Origin: Pararge aegeria
Taxonomy: Eukaryota; Arthropoda; Insecta; Lepidoptera; Nymphalidae
Direction of reading: 5' to 3'
Assembly (NCBI RefSeq): GCF_905163445.1
Contig: NC_053191.1
Location: 2,170,001-2,234,000 of the forward strand
DNA length: 64,000 nt
Shown: one piece after another, positions 13,301 through 19,273 of the stretch
Layout: each line of letters starts with the position of its first letter
Position numbering within the stretch: position 1 is the stretch's first letter
Translations under genes and position numbers: made by a program
Notes under the pieces: generated by a model
Database searches by the model: none
Seen by the model: only the letters and a program-made list of their open reading frames with translations
Told to the model about the DNA's origin: nothing

Positions 13301-16300
13301 CTTTTTATAATGATCATGGAATGCCTTAATTTTCTTTGGTTTGTTAGTTAAAGGTGTGCTATATCTTGTTTTATCTTATTTATGCTGGTAGGTGTAAGAC
13401 CTGCTGGTTACGCATTTATTTTATTTATTTTGTATTACTTTTTATTATAATTATCAATACCTATTATGTCATTGCAGAATGTAAGCCTCAACGACTCATT
13501 TTTTTCGCTTTCTTCCTCAACTGGATTGGATAGTAACGATAGTTTTTATAGCCTCCCTTCTCTCAGTGAAACTCTTAATTCACACTTTTCAGATGAATTT
13601 AAAAATTTCAATGTCATACATATCAATGCTCAGAGTATTCCTGCACATTACCCAGATATGCTTTCAGCTTTCGATTGCAAGAATATTCATGCAATCCTAA
13701 TTTCCGAATCATGGCTTAAGCCTTGTTTATCCTCCACATCTTATGGTCTTCCTGGTTTCCACCTCATTCGGAATGATCGTACGAACCGTATTGGTGGGGG
13801 TGTTGCTATATACCTGCGCTCGCACATACCATTTACAGTAATTAGGGTATCGCAATCACAAGAAACTCCACAGGCGGAGCATCTATTCATTGAGTTAAAT
13901 TTTTCCAATGCTAAATTGTTACTTGGTGTTTTTTATAATCCTAGCCTTGCCATAGACTATTTCCCTACATTTGAAAGCTTATTAGACCAACTTATTCCAC
14001 TTTATCAGCATACGATAATAATGGGTGATTTTAATACCTGCCTTCTAAAAAACGACTTCCGCGCCTCGCGCCTTAAGTCTATGGTACAAGCAGCAAATTT
14101 ACGCATTCTTCCTCTTTCAGCAACCCACTCTTTTCCAAATTGTACCGCGTCTCTTCTAGATTTGGTTCTTGTTTCCTCTCTTGACTATGTAGCTAAGCAT
14201 GGTCAGTGCCCTGCAGATGCCTTTTCGTATCATGATTTGCTCTATTTATCATATAAGATACGTCCACCAAAAGCAAAGTCAAGAATGCTTTTGCAACGTA
14301 ATTTTAGTGGTATGAACCTGGAACGTTTACTAGAGGATGCAGCTAAGGCTGATTGGGACGATGTTCGTACGGGAATCAGTATTGATGAGCAGGTGAATAT
14401 TTTTAATTCAATTTTGACAAAACTGTACGATGTTCATGCTCCAATTCGTCCAGTTAGAATCAAGCATCTTCCTGCTCCTTGGCTTACTGAGGAGATAAAA
14501 ACGTTACAGCACAAGAAGAATGTTGCAAAATCTAAGTTCAAATCTAATGCTACAGATTCTAATAGGGACAAGTACAAAGTAATTCGAAATCGATGCAACA
14601 GGTTATGTAGAGATAAGCAACGACGCCATATTCATAAATCCGTACTTGAAGAGGAAGACTCTGGTAGGGTATGGAAATTTCTGAAATCTCTTGGTGTTGG
14701 GAAAGCAAATAGGAATATTCCCTGCAATAATGTTAATTTAAACCAGCTTAATAAGCACTTCTCCTCTTCTTGTACAATTGATAGTACTACTAAATTAAAT
14801 ACAAAAAATCAAATTCTAGCTTTGCCCACCCCGAATGATCCCGCATTTATTTTTAGTCAAATTGACGTTAGTGATGTTAAGAGATGTATTATAGAGGTTA
14901 ACTCGGATGCTGTTGGTACAGACAGCATTAGTCGTAAGATGATCACACCACTCCTTGAAATACTTGCACCTATCATTACATTCCTCTTTAATAATTCTAT
15001 TAATACTGGCCTTTTTCCTAGTTCTTGGAAAAATGCACAGGTAACTCCAATTCCTAAAAATCGGAATCCCGCATGCTTCTCTGATTATCGGCCTATCTCT
15101 ATTCTCCCCTTTTTGTCCAAAGTCTTTGAGCGGATAGTTCATAGACAAATGACCCTGTTTCTTACTCGATGTAACCTTTTAAATCCATTTCAATCTGGTT
15201 TTCGTTCCGGTCATAGTACGACTACTGCTTTAGTTAAAATTACTGAAGATATCCGTTTCGGGATGGATAATCAATCTGTAACTGTATTAGCATTATTAGA
15301 TTTCAGTAATGCTTTTAATAATGTTGATCATGATCTACTTTTAACTATTTTATGTTCTCTTAACATATCTCCTAGTGTCATTGACTGGTTTCATAGTTAC
15401 TTGCACGGCCGCCGGCAGCGGATACGGATTGAAAATACATATTCAGAATGGTGTCCAATAAATGCCGGTGTGCCCCAAGGTGGCGTGTTGTCTCCTCTCC
15501 TGTTTTCAATTTTCATTAGTTCAATTACTCAGAATTTATCCTCTCTCTACCACCTGTATGCAGACGATCTACAGATATATACCCAATCTAAGTTGCAAGA
15601 TCTACCCCTAGCGATTGAACAAGTAAATAAGGACTTAGAAGCTGTTGTACAATGGAGTAGATCTTATGGACTCAGGGTAAATCCATCTAAAACAAAAATA
15701 ATTATAATAGGCAGTCAGAATTTAATTTCACGGATAGATTGGACTACCCTACCTTCTGTTGTTTTTGATGGAGTCCAATTACAATTTAGTGACACAGTCA
15801 AGAATCTTGGGGTTGTTTTTGACAGATTTCTTTCTTGGGTTCCCCAGATTAGTGAGGTGAGCAGGAAGATGTTTGCAGCTGTAGGTTCTCTTCGGCGATT
15901 AAGTAATTTCCTTCCCATACCAACTAAAATTGCGCTAGCTCAATCTCTCCTCTTTCCAATTCTTGATTACGCTGATACTTGCTATCTTGATTTAACTATG
16001 GAGCAATTTAATAAACTCGAGCGCATTCAAAATCTTTGCATACGGTTCATATTTGGCCTTCGTAAATATGACCACATTTCAGAATTTCGCGACAAACTCG
16101 TGTGGCTTCCAATTCGCCTTCGCAGGAATATTCATATTCTTTCTCTCTTATACTGTGTTCTGTTCAATCCAGCTACTCCTCCTTATCTTAAAGAACGGTT
16201 TGAGTTTCTCAGTGATTCTCACTGTCGCTCTCTCCGTTCTGAAGATAATCTTATACTAAAAATTCCTTCCCATAGTACTTCTTTCTATTCTAAATCCTTT

Positions 16301-18561
16301 TCAGTTGGAGCTGTTCGGCTATGGAACTCTCTCCCCTTTCAAATTAGGCGCGCGCAGTCACTACAAATTTTTAAAAGACTCCTTAAAAAACATTTTATGC
16401 CACCCTAATTCGTCATTTTTTTTTTTTTTGCTTCGGAGTCACTTTTCTTTGTGTTGTTGGCTTGTACTTTGTATGATATAGTAATTGATATATATATTTA
16501 TTTTTAATTTGTTAACTGCTCTTCTGTGTACAACCTAACCCTTAAGTCTGTGTTTTTTTTTTGTTTTTTCCTTTCCTTGATTGGGTTGCCTGGCAGAGAT
16601 CGCTTTTTAGCGATAAGGCCGCCCATTGTACCTGTGTCTTATTGTGTTGTTTTTGTTTATAATTTAATTTCTGTTAGGTGTACAATAAAGCGTATTTTCA
16701 TTTCATTTTCATTTCATTTCATTTATAATATTATACTTCTAACACTTCTAAGAATATGTGTACAAAGTTTTATGAGGATAGGTTAAGTAGTTTTTGCGTG
16801 AAAGCGTAACAAACAAACTCACATTGACATTTATAATATTAGAAGGGATAGTTAGTAGGGATGTTAAGCTTACTGGAACTACAGAATTAGCACAAGTAAA
16901 GTCCATTCGCTTAGAAACTGCCGCCTTTGTGTCGTGCCGACTTGGCCCGTGCCGCATTTTTCAACGGAGCTGCTGCTCTACCAATCGTCGCGTCCGGCGT
17001 ACATCCGCAGGACAAGTTATTATTTAATATCGAAGTGCCTCATGCCACGGCTAGTGAAAGGTTTTGTTTGTTGACTCTGAGAATCTTTCGGATTCGAAAA
17101 GAGCCGTCTTTGCAAAACATGTAAACAAACTATAGTCAATGTCCGTGAGTATTTTATTCAAATGAACTTGGCTGGACCTGTAATTCAAATACACTTAACT
17201 TCCAATTAGTGGAGATACTAAGAACTTAATGTGTTTTCGTTTATGTTTATATACCTACCTTATCATAAATTCATTAAATTTTTCTTTTCTACCGAAGTTG
17301 TGTTTATTATTTATAATCGTACTTTACTATCCTAATTTCACAGAAATAAAATAAAATAGAAAAAATTTTATTCAACACACAAATACCAATAGAATGACAA
17401 ATTCTCCTGCCGGCGTACCGCCACTATGAAAATTGTTACCTGAAATGTGAGCAGCCAGAAATAAGTAGTATTTTTAATGCTGCTCGTTTGTGTATGTTAC
17501 TGTGCTCCACAGCCAGGATGAACGACATTACACTGAAGCAGTCTAGCACCGAGTTGCTTATGGTTATCTGTTAATTAATATAATAGTTACAAAGATTGAA
17601 TAACTTGAGTTTTGTATTCACAGGTCTTAAAGAAATACTGAACCATTCGGTTTAGTATTTTTTTACACTTTGACAATTTAGTTTTGTTAAGTACGGCGAT
17701 TTGTGTATAACAAAATGGACACCAAAAAAATATTAAAAAAATCTTTTTCTTAATATCAAAATTAGAAGATCAATTCTGCGGATGTAAGACGACATCGCTG
17801 GCGTAGTTGTGAGCACTTAAAAATTTAACAAATAAAAATTCTATTATTTATATATAATTTAATATCCAGAGAGAAATTATCTAATCTGTTGGTAGTAAAA
17901 TTTTAATAACCTTACTGTATTGATTATTCTCCAGTTGAATGCTCCCATTAAAGTAAATAGCACAATTGGAAGAAATGAAGTGACCCCTGGCTGTAAAAGG
18001 CCTCCCGCAAAAAAAGTTGCAGTCACGAGGAAAATGTAAAAACTTTTGTATGCCTGAAAATAAGAACTAGTTTTAATTTGGTATCTACCTTCTAAAAACT
18101 AGGTATAGATGCCGCTGTACGCTTGTTAAACTTGATTAAAAGTTGAGCTGAGGCGTGCGGTGGGTTCACCACATATACATTTATTCTTTGGTTCAACAAC
18201 TCACCCTCTACTTTTTCGATGAGATTGCAACTGTTTAACCCTTTAATAGATGAATTTGTATTTAACATTCGGTTAAGTTGGTATTAATGATTAGTGTACT
18301 TAAAACTTACATTATTCGCTCCTATAAACACAATCGGCAAGAAAATTAAGGCCGTAAGAACTACTAATATAATATTTTTATAAATATTCAGGTATCTTTT
18401 GAATCGATCTTTGGTCGTAATTATAACAAGATTGCTTACGCTGAAAAAAATATATTACAAAAATATTATACTGCGTTATTTAAATAATATTATTAAAGCG
18501 AAAGTGAAGTGAAAAACAAACTTTTTCTGTTTTTATTAACTTACGAAGTTACTGAATCCAT
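1173..18561 (-). CDS. SLC13-family (Indy-like) membrane transporter, multi-exon gene; one internal exon not located
   Basis: Fourteen coding exons on the minus strand join in phase from an ATG at 18561 to a TAA at 1173, with about 487 codons found. Family members are near 570 residues, so roughly 60-70 are missing between exons at 8967 and 5851. The product is a polytopic membrane protein. It matches the SLC13 / Indy sodium-dicarboxylate carrier family along its length: GVTSFLPIVLF near residues 73-83, LAVEHSNIHKR at 113-123, SLWFSN at 151-156, IGIAYSSTIGG near 210-221, WSVIFLTGFA, VNPLYLM, and AGIGPS near the C-terminus. Family members carry citrate or succinate at the plasma membrane. Here the first SNT motif reads SNC, and the second reads ADSA where TSNV is usual, so substrate and ion coupling are uncertain. 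Family assignment is firm. Whether the gene is functional is not settled. Confidence 0.87.
1385..1660 (-). mobile_element. SINE-1 copy
   Basis: An antisense copy of the tRNA-headed family, with AACCCATTACCAGCC, GCATGCAGGTTTCCTC and AAAACCGCACATAA. It sits in the last SLC13-gene intron. Confidence 0.75.
2034..2436 (+). mobile_element. SINE-1 copy interrupted by a MITE piece
   Basis: The B-box-like GTTCAAATCCC, then GCTTCAACGGTGAAGG, and a (GAT)n tail. Bases 2303-2397 are not SINE. They match the foldback element at 4485-4600, so this copy was invaded after it inserted. Confidence 0.78.
2596..2732 (-). mobile_element. LINE 3' tail with conserved hairpin
   Basis: Antisense copy of the 13.5-kb LINE family's 3' tail: TTTATTGTACAC, then GGCGGTCTTATCGCTTTAACC. 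Only the 3' UTR is present. Confidence 0.7.
2804..2941 (-). CDS. SLC13-like gene, penultimate coding exon
   Basis: Forty-six whole codons between a TTACATACAG acceptor and a GTAATG donor. It encodes KVNPLYLMLSSTLSTSLPFH followed by GTPAHAMI, aligned with VHPLYLMxPATxxxSxAFxLPVxTPPNAI. The usual TPPN is TPAH here. Confidence 0.87.
3793..3982 (-). CDS. SLC13-like gene, coding exon (second SNT-type motif altered)
   Basis: Sixty-three codons after a split TT|C codon, ending at a GTAAGA donor in phase 0. It encodes LEDSKMTGEFEKFL and KILTEFADSATVGHC. Family members have SGL... and LTxFTSNVATxxI at this point. The Asn of the second SNT-type motif is replaced. Confidence 0.85.
4106..4180. repeat. 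Short perfect hairpin
   Basis: Two 21-bp arms at 4116-4136 and 4153-4173 are exact inverted copies around a 16-base loop that contains a second small inversion (AAGGTT/AACCTT). It lies in the 340-bp intron between SLC13-gene exons at 4323 and 3982. Confidence 0.7.
4323..4388 (-). CDS. SLC13-like gene, coding exon (WSVIFLTGF)
   Basis: It encodes CLTWTMIKNNIDWSVIFLTGF, aligned with CLxWKxxQxxxPWGVLFLLGGGF of family members. One of the Gly run is missing. The donor is GTAAAA. Phase requires the AAG acceptor at 4389-4391, nine bases inside a stronger-looking CAG, so the left boundary is less sure than the identity. Confidence 0.72.
4485..4605. mobile_element. Palindromic MITE remnant
   Basis: TGCTGTCAAACGTCACTTTT at 4543-4562 is repeated exactly in inverse at 4580-4599. 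The outer part GGCAGGGTGATTACGTA matches, in inverse, the insert at 2303-2397. Confidence 0.7.
5100..5315 (+). repeat. Unclassified interspersed repeat (family R1)
   Basis: It shares TATAGGGTTGTCA, ATATACTT and TTACACGTTGTAT with copies at 9340-9545, 34715-34795, 40230-40562, 11440-11600 (-) and 51475-51720 (-). No coding sequence. A 19-base unit is tandemly doubled at 5177-5218. Confidence 0.6.
5370..5598 (+). mobile_element. LINE 3' tail, family D
   Basis: It contains TTGTGGGCTTCTTCTTAGAC, GGAACCCTCGTAGC and a TTTGACTTTGACTTTGG tail. Other copies are at 45604-45826 and 59240-59440 (-). Confidence 0.65.
5757..5851 (-). CDS. SLC13-like gene, later coding exon (VVGATVV helix)
   Basis: Acceptor CTTGTTCAG, donor GTAACT. 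It encodes VVGATVVLAAFLQAIIFTS, matching the helix after the conserved GW...ATP region in this family. It starts in phase 0, so at least one exon must lie between it and exon 9. Confidence 0.78.
5928..6112 (-). mobile_element. SINE-1 copy, head-to-head with the next
   Basis: Antisense body (GGTTAAGGCCGTAGTCTACC, CACGCATGCAGG). It meets the sense copy at 6112 through a palindromic AACTTAGAAAAGTT junction. Confidence 0.7.
6112..6395 (+). mobile_element. SINE-1 copy
   Basis: It has GAGTTCGAATCTC, then GCTTCAACGGTGAAGG, GTGGACTACGGCC and a GATGATGA tail. Confidence 0.75.
6588..6836 (-). mobile_element. Unclassified TE fragment
   Basis: TTTGCGCAAAGAATCAGCC and its flanks recur at 55488-55525, so it is interspersed. 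A (TC)n microsatellite lies at about 6633-6653. The frame here is not recognised. Confidence 0.4.
7096..7219 (-). mobile_element. LINE 3' tail with hairpin
   Basis: CTTTATTGTACAC then CTTATCACTAAAGCGATCTC, antisense, same family as 2596-2732. Confidence 0.6.
7220..8150. other. TE-rich SLC13-gene intron; missing exon expected in 5852-8966
   Basis: Holds an inverted pair around GACGAGTTT (7296-7350), AT-rich sequence, and a repeat at 7840-8060 that is an inverted diverged copy of 9640-9860. I looked here for the WF-R-PGF-GW exon of SLC13 proteins and found none I could support. Confidence 0.5.
8152..8695 (-). mobile_element. CR1-like LINE 3' fragment
   Basis: Parallels 54434-55002 along its length (ACCGGTTCGGAGGGCAG, AAATTCATCAAACG, TTGCAGACGATATGC). 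It is mutated and has no long frame. Confidence 0.75.
8967..9089 (-). CDS. SLC13-like gene, coding exon 9
   Basis: Acceptor TTGTTCGCAG. It encodes IFPDGPKLEAPHY and then a hydrophobic helix ending FYFLGMLR, the family's FPD...P(S/G)MI...FLGLxRP stretch. Two donors are possible, GTTATT after 8967 or GTTAAG after 8973. The first preserves the conserved Arg. Both leave phase 2, which does not match the next exon found. Confidence 0.8.
9340..9545 (+). repeat. Interspersed repeat, family R1
   Basis: Same elements and order as 5100-5315 (GTAGGTACTATGC, TAGGGTTGTCATAAGTAAAC, GGTTACACGTTGTAT). Confidence 0.6.
9878..9922. repeat. Near-perfect hairpin, 20-bp arms
   Basis: ACGCGTGTTTTTTTATTGTA and its inverse CAATAAAAAACACGCGT face each other with almost no loop. 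It lies in the intron between SLC13-gene exons 8 and 9. Confidence 0.6.
9994..10054 (-). CDS. SLC13-like gene, coding exon 8 (substrate-loop region, altered)
   Basis: The exon lies between an ATTATTTTAG acceptor and a GTAAGC donor. It begins GGMSSFIGSETNQLF (from residue 220), where family members have GGxGTxxGTGxNL. Position is conserved but several usual Gly and Thr residues are replaced. Confidence 0.8.
10158..10222 (-). CDS. SLC13-like gene, coding exon 7
   Basis: The exon lies between a TTTTTTTTAG acceptor and a GTAAAA donor. It encodes FYFIGIAYSSTIG, which aligns with the family motif YxLGISYASSLGG before the substrate-binding loop. Phases fit both neighbours. Confidence 0.8.
10317..10377 (-). 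CDS. SLC13-like gene, coding exon 6 (loop)
   Basis: A short hydrophilic exon ends at a GTAAGG donor in phase 2, which matches exon 7. The phase-consistent acceptor is TTTTAG at 10378-10383. A stronger acceptor 13 bases upstream (exon start 10390) would need a poor donor on exon 5. The sequence corresponds to the variable cytoplasmic loop, so family alignment does not decide between them. Confidence 0.6.
10485..10690 (+). mobile_element. RTE-like 3' region, family E
   Basis: TTATGTCCTCTATCTCCAA, GTCGGAGTTATGG, ATCGTCAAACACTTTCACCC match 35460-35640. Confidence 0.6.
10690..10805 (-). mobile_element. SINE-1 partial copy
   Basis: TTTACCGTTGAAGCAAGTGA and GTGCGTGTTGGGATTAGAAC, antisense. Confidence 0.65.
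10893..11011 (-). CDS. SLC13-like gene, coding exon 5 (first SNT-type motif)
   Basis: Acceptor CTATTGCAG, donor GTATTA. It encodes SLWFSNCMACGLMMPLVKE, aligned with the family's LSMWISNTATTAMMVPI hairpin. The Asn is kept but the following Thr is Cys (S155-N156-C157). The alternative frame over the same DNA is not conserved. Confidence 0.88.
11195..11370 (+). mobile_element. CR1-like LINE 3' tail
   Basis: AAGTGCAACTGCTGAG, TGCCGGCTTCTTCTC and GGTAGAGTCACAC match the copy at the window start. Confidence 0.65.
11770..11915 (-). repeat. LINE-like 3' repeat, family F
   Basis: CTAGATGGCGCTGTAG through CGGTCCTCGATATATCTAC is an inverted, close copy of 31020-31155. Confidence 0.6.
12540..12640 (+). 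repeat. SINE-like 3' tail
   Basis: AGCGTGGTGATTATG, CCTGTAGTCCAGC, TTATAGGCTATTAATGA match 5655-5738. The family head is not visible. Confidence 0.45.
12815..13012 (+). mobile_element. RTE-like 3' end, family E
   Basis: TAATATCGGGATAAAAAGTA then GCGTGAAAGCGTAACAAACA. The element end is degraded. Confidence 0.65.
13053..13200 (+). repeat. Tandem duplication of about 75 bp
   Basis: Two adjacent copies share the order CATAAACAA...ACTTTAGGCAA...ATACAGCCTTAT...ACTTTTATAA. They differ at a few positions. They sit just upstream of the LINE and could be part of its 5' UTR or older host sequence. Confidence 0.6.
13200..16726 (+). mobile_element. LINE carrying the 980-codon ORF, with 3' UTR hairpin and (CATTT)n tail
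   Basis: The 3' UTR (16409-16726) contains the hairpin motif GATCGC-loop-GCGATAAGG at 16598-16620, a TGTACAATAAAG, and ends in repeated CATTT units. The same 3' tail occurs at eight other sites here. The 5' end is not certain, and no ORF1 was seen upstream. RTE-like repeat pieces flank it on both sides. Confidence 0.8.
13466..16408 (+). CDS. Non-LTR retrotransposon ORF2 (endonuclease plus reverse transcriptase), intact
   Basis: A 980-codon frame encodes the replication protein of a LINE. The apurinic-type endonuclease comes first: INAQS with Asn54, SESW with Glu81, MGDFN at 186-190, and YHD with His256-Asp257. The reverse transcriptase follows: FRSGHSTTTAL, LLDFSNAFNNVDHD near 610-623, GVPQGGVLSPLLF, and catalytic YADD at 698-701. 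A C-terminal region with a W-rich LWNSLP motif closes it. The domain order and motifs place it in the CR1/Jockey/L2 group; I cannot name the clade. No stop or frameshift interrupts it, so it may be recent. It lies in an SLC13-gene intron, antisense to that gene. Confidence 0.93.
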   Translation: MSLQNVSLNDSFFSLSSSTGLDSNDSFYSLPSLSETLNSHFSDEFKNFNVIHINAQSIPAHYPDMLSAFDCKNIHAILISESWLKPCLSSTSYGLPGFHLIRNDRTNRIGGGVAIYLRSHIPFTVIRVSQSQETPQAEHLFIELNFSNAKLLLGVFYNPSLAIDYFPTFESLLDQLIPLYQHTIIMGDFNTCLLKNDFRASRLKSMVQAANLRILPLSATHSFPNCTASLLDLVLVSSLDYVAKHGQCPADAFSYHDLLYLSYKIRPPKAKSRMLLQRNFSGMNLERLLEDAAKADWDDVRTGISIDEQVNIFNSILTKLYDVHAPIRPVRIKHLPAPWLTEEIKTLQHKKNVAKSKFKSNATDSNRDKYKVIRNRCNRLCRDKQRRHIHKSVLEEEDSGRVWKFLKSLGVGKANRNIPCNNVNLNQLNKHFSSSCTIDSTTKLNTKNQILALPTPNDPAFIFSQIDVSDVKRCIIEVNSDAVGTDSISRKMITPLLEILAPIITFLFNNSINTGLFPSSWKNAQVTPIPKNRNPACFSDYRPISILPFLSKVFERIVHRQMTLFLTRCNLLNPFQSGFRSGHSTTTALVKITEDIRFGMDNQSVTVLALLDFSNAFNNVDHDLLLTILCSLNISPSVIDWFHSYLHGRRQRIRIENTYSEWCPINAGVPQGGVLSPLLFSIFISSITQNLSSLYHLYADDLQIYTQSKLQDLPLAIEQVNKDLEAVVQWSRSYGLRVNPSKTKIIIIGSQNLISRIDWTTLPSVVFDGVQLQFSDTVKNLGVVFDRFLSWVPQISEVSRKMFAAVGSLRRLSNFLPIPTKIALAQSLLFPILDYADTCYLDLTMEQFNKLERIQNLCIRFIFGLRKYDHISEFRDKLVWLPIRLRRNIHILSLLYCVLFNPATPPYLKERFEFLSDSHCRSLRSEDNLILKIPSHSTSFYSKSFSVGAVRLWNSLPFQIRRAQSLQIFKRLLKKHFMPP
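16727..16850 (+). mobile_element. RTE-like 3' end, family E, directly after the LINE
   Basis: It starts mid-element (TACTTCTAACACTTCTAAG) and ends CATTGACATTTATAATATTA. It is a separate copy from the one at 12815, so the two are not a target duplication. Confidence 0.65.
17440..17567 (-). CDS. SLC13-like gene, coding exon 4 (EHSNIHKR motif)
   Basis: Acceptor TTAACAG, donor GTAACA. It encodes residues 96-137, with LAVEHSNIHKRAALKILL matching the highly conserved AVEHxNLHKRIALRVLL block of SLC13 carriers. The split codon AG|A is completed by exon 5, more than 6 kb away. Confidence 0.9.
17916..18053 (-). CDS. SLC13-like gene, coding exon 3
   Basis: Forty-six whole codons, phase 0 at both ends, between a TTTTCAG acceptor and a GTAAGG donor. 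It encodes two hydrophobic segments, including GVTSFLPIVLF, which aligns with the family's conserved ALPLAVTSLLP region. The usual TEALP acidic residue is not present. Confidence 0.88.
18311..18440 (-). CDS. SLC13-like gene, coding exon 2 (first membrane segment)
   Basis: The exon lies between a TTTTTTTCAG acceptor and a GTAAGT donor. It encodes a basic stretch and then a hydrophobic segment (IILVVLTALIFLPIVFIG) that fits the first transmembrane helix of SLC13 proteins. It ends in phase 0. Confidence 0.85.
18545..18561 (-). CDS. SLC13-like gene, coding exon 1 (start codon, MDSVT)
   Basis: Seventeen coding bases begin with ATG in good context (A at -3, G at +4) and end at a GTAAGT donor. The split codon TC|C joins exon 2 in frame. 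The start was chosen because it is the only nearby ATG with a donor of the right phase. Confidence 0.75.
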
Positions 18562-18980
18562 AATAATAATTTAATTTCAAATAATGTATGATGATTATAT
18601 TATTTTAGAAAATCTAGTTGGTTCATTGACTTTAATTAAATAAATAAGTGTTATACTTTAGCCATATTTTAATTTTTTATTTGAAGTAGTCTTTGTATCT
18701 ACTTTGTATCCTTATTGGTAATTTGTCCATGCTAGTATTATGTCAGTGCTTTAACTCTATAGTCTATGTACAAGGGGTTTAAAATGCTAGAACCCTGAGC
18801 CGTAAAGCAAATTTAAAAAATCTCGTCGCACATTAGTCAAGTCTGTCAAAACAAAAATCAATTCAGTTGTCAAATTAATTGCGTTGTGGGAGGGTGTATT
18901 TCCATTCAAATATTGTCGCACATTTATCGAAATATTTTCGTAAAAAAGTCTTATTCTAATTGTTCTGATAAATTAAAAAA
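18562..18980. promoter_or_regulatory. Head-to-head intergenic region, probable bidirectional promoter
   Basis: The start codons of the SLC13-like gene (minus) and the CRAL-TRIO gene (plus) are separated by 419 bp. No transposon copy is recognisable in it, although the flanking introns are full of them. A TCAGTT at 18863-18868 fits the arthropod initiator consensus for the plus-strand gene. No TATA box stands out. The transcription starts themselves are not visible. Confidence 0.55.
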
Positions 18981-19273
18981 ATGGTTGTTGAATTAGAGTT
19001 CGACTATAACGCAGCGATCGCTTCCATGGACATATTTTCGCAGCAAGATTTCGATAGTTTAAAACAGTGGACTCAGAATTTAGATAAATCCAAATTTGTG
19101 CCAAAAGATCTTACGGATAAACAGTTGTTAATTTTCTATAATGCTTGTTATGGGGATGTCGATAGAACGAAGGTTTGCATTGAGAAGTATTATCAAATAA
19201 GGAAGAATGCTCCTGAAATGTTTGACAACAGAGTTTTGAGCTCCGAAGATGTGCAGCCGACAGTGCAGGCTCT
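18981..19273 (+). CDS. CRAL-TRIO gene, exon 1
   Basis: The ATG is in an AAAAATGG context. Exon 1 encodes residues 1-97 and ends at a strong GTAAGT donor inside a Leu codon (CT|A). It holds the CRAL-TRIO-N helical region. The open frame runs one more codon past the donor to an in-intron stop. Confidence 0.93.

Noticed and set aside
12815..16850. RTE-like pieces on both sides of the LINE as a target duplication or LTRs
   Set aside because: They cover different parts of the element (the right one is 5'-truncated) and differ in sequence, so they are separate insertions.
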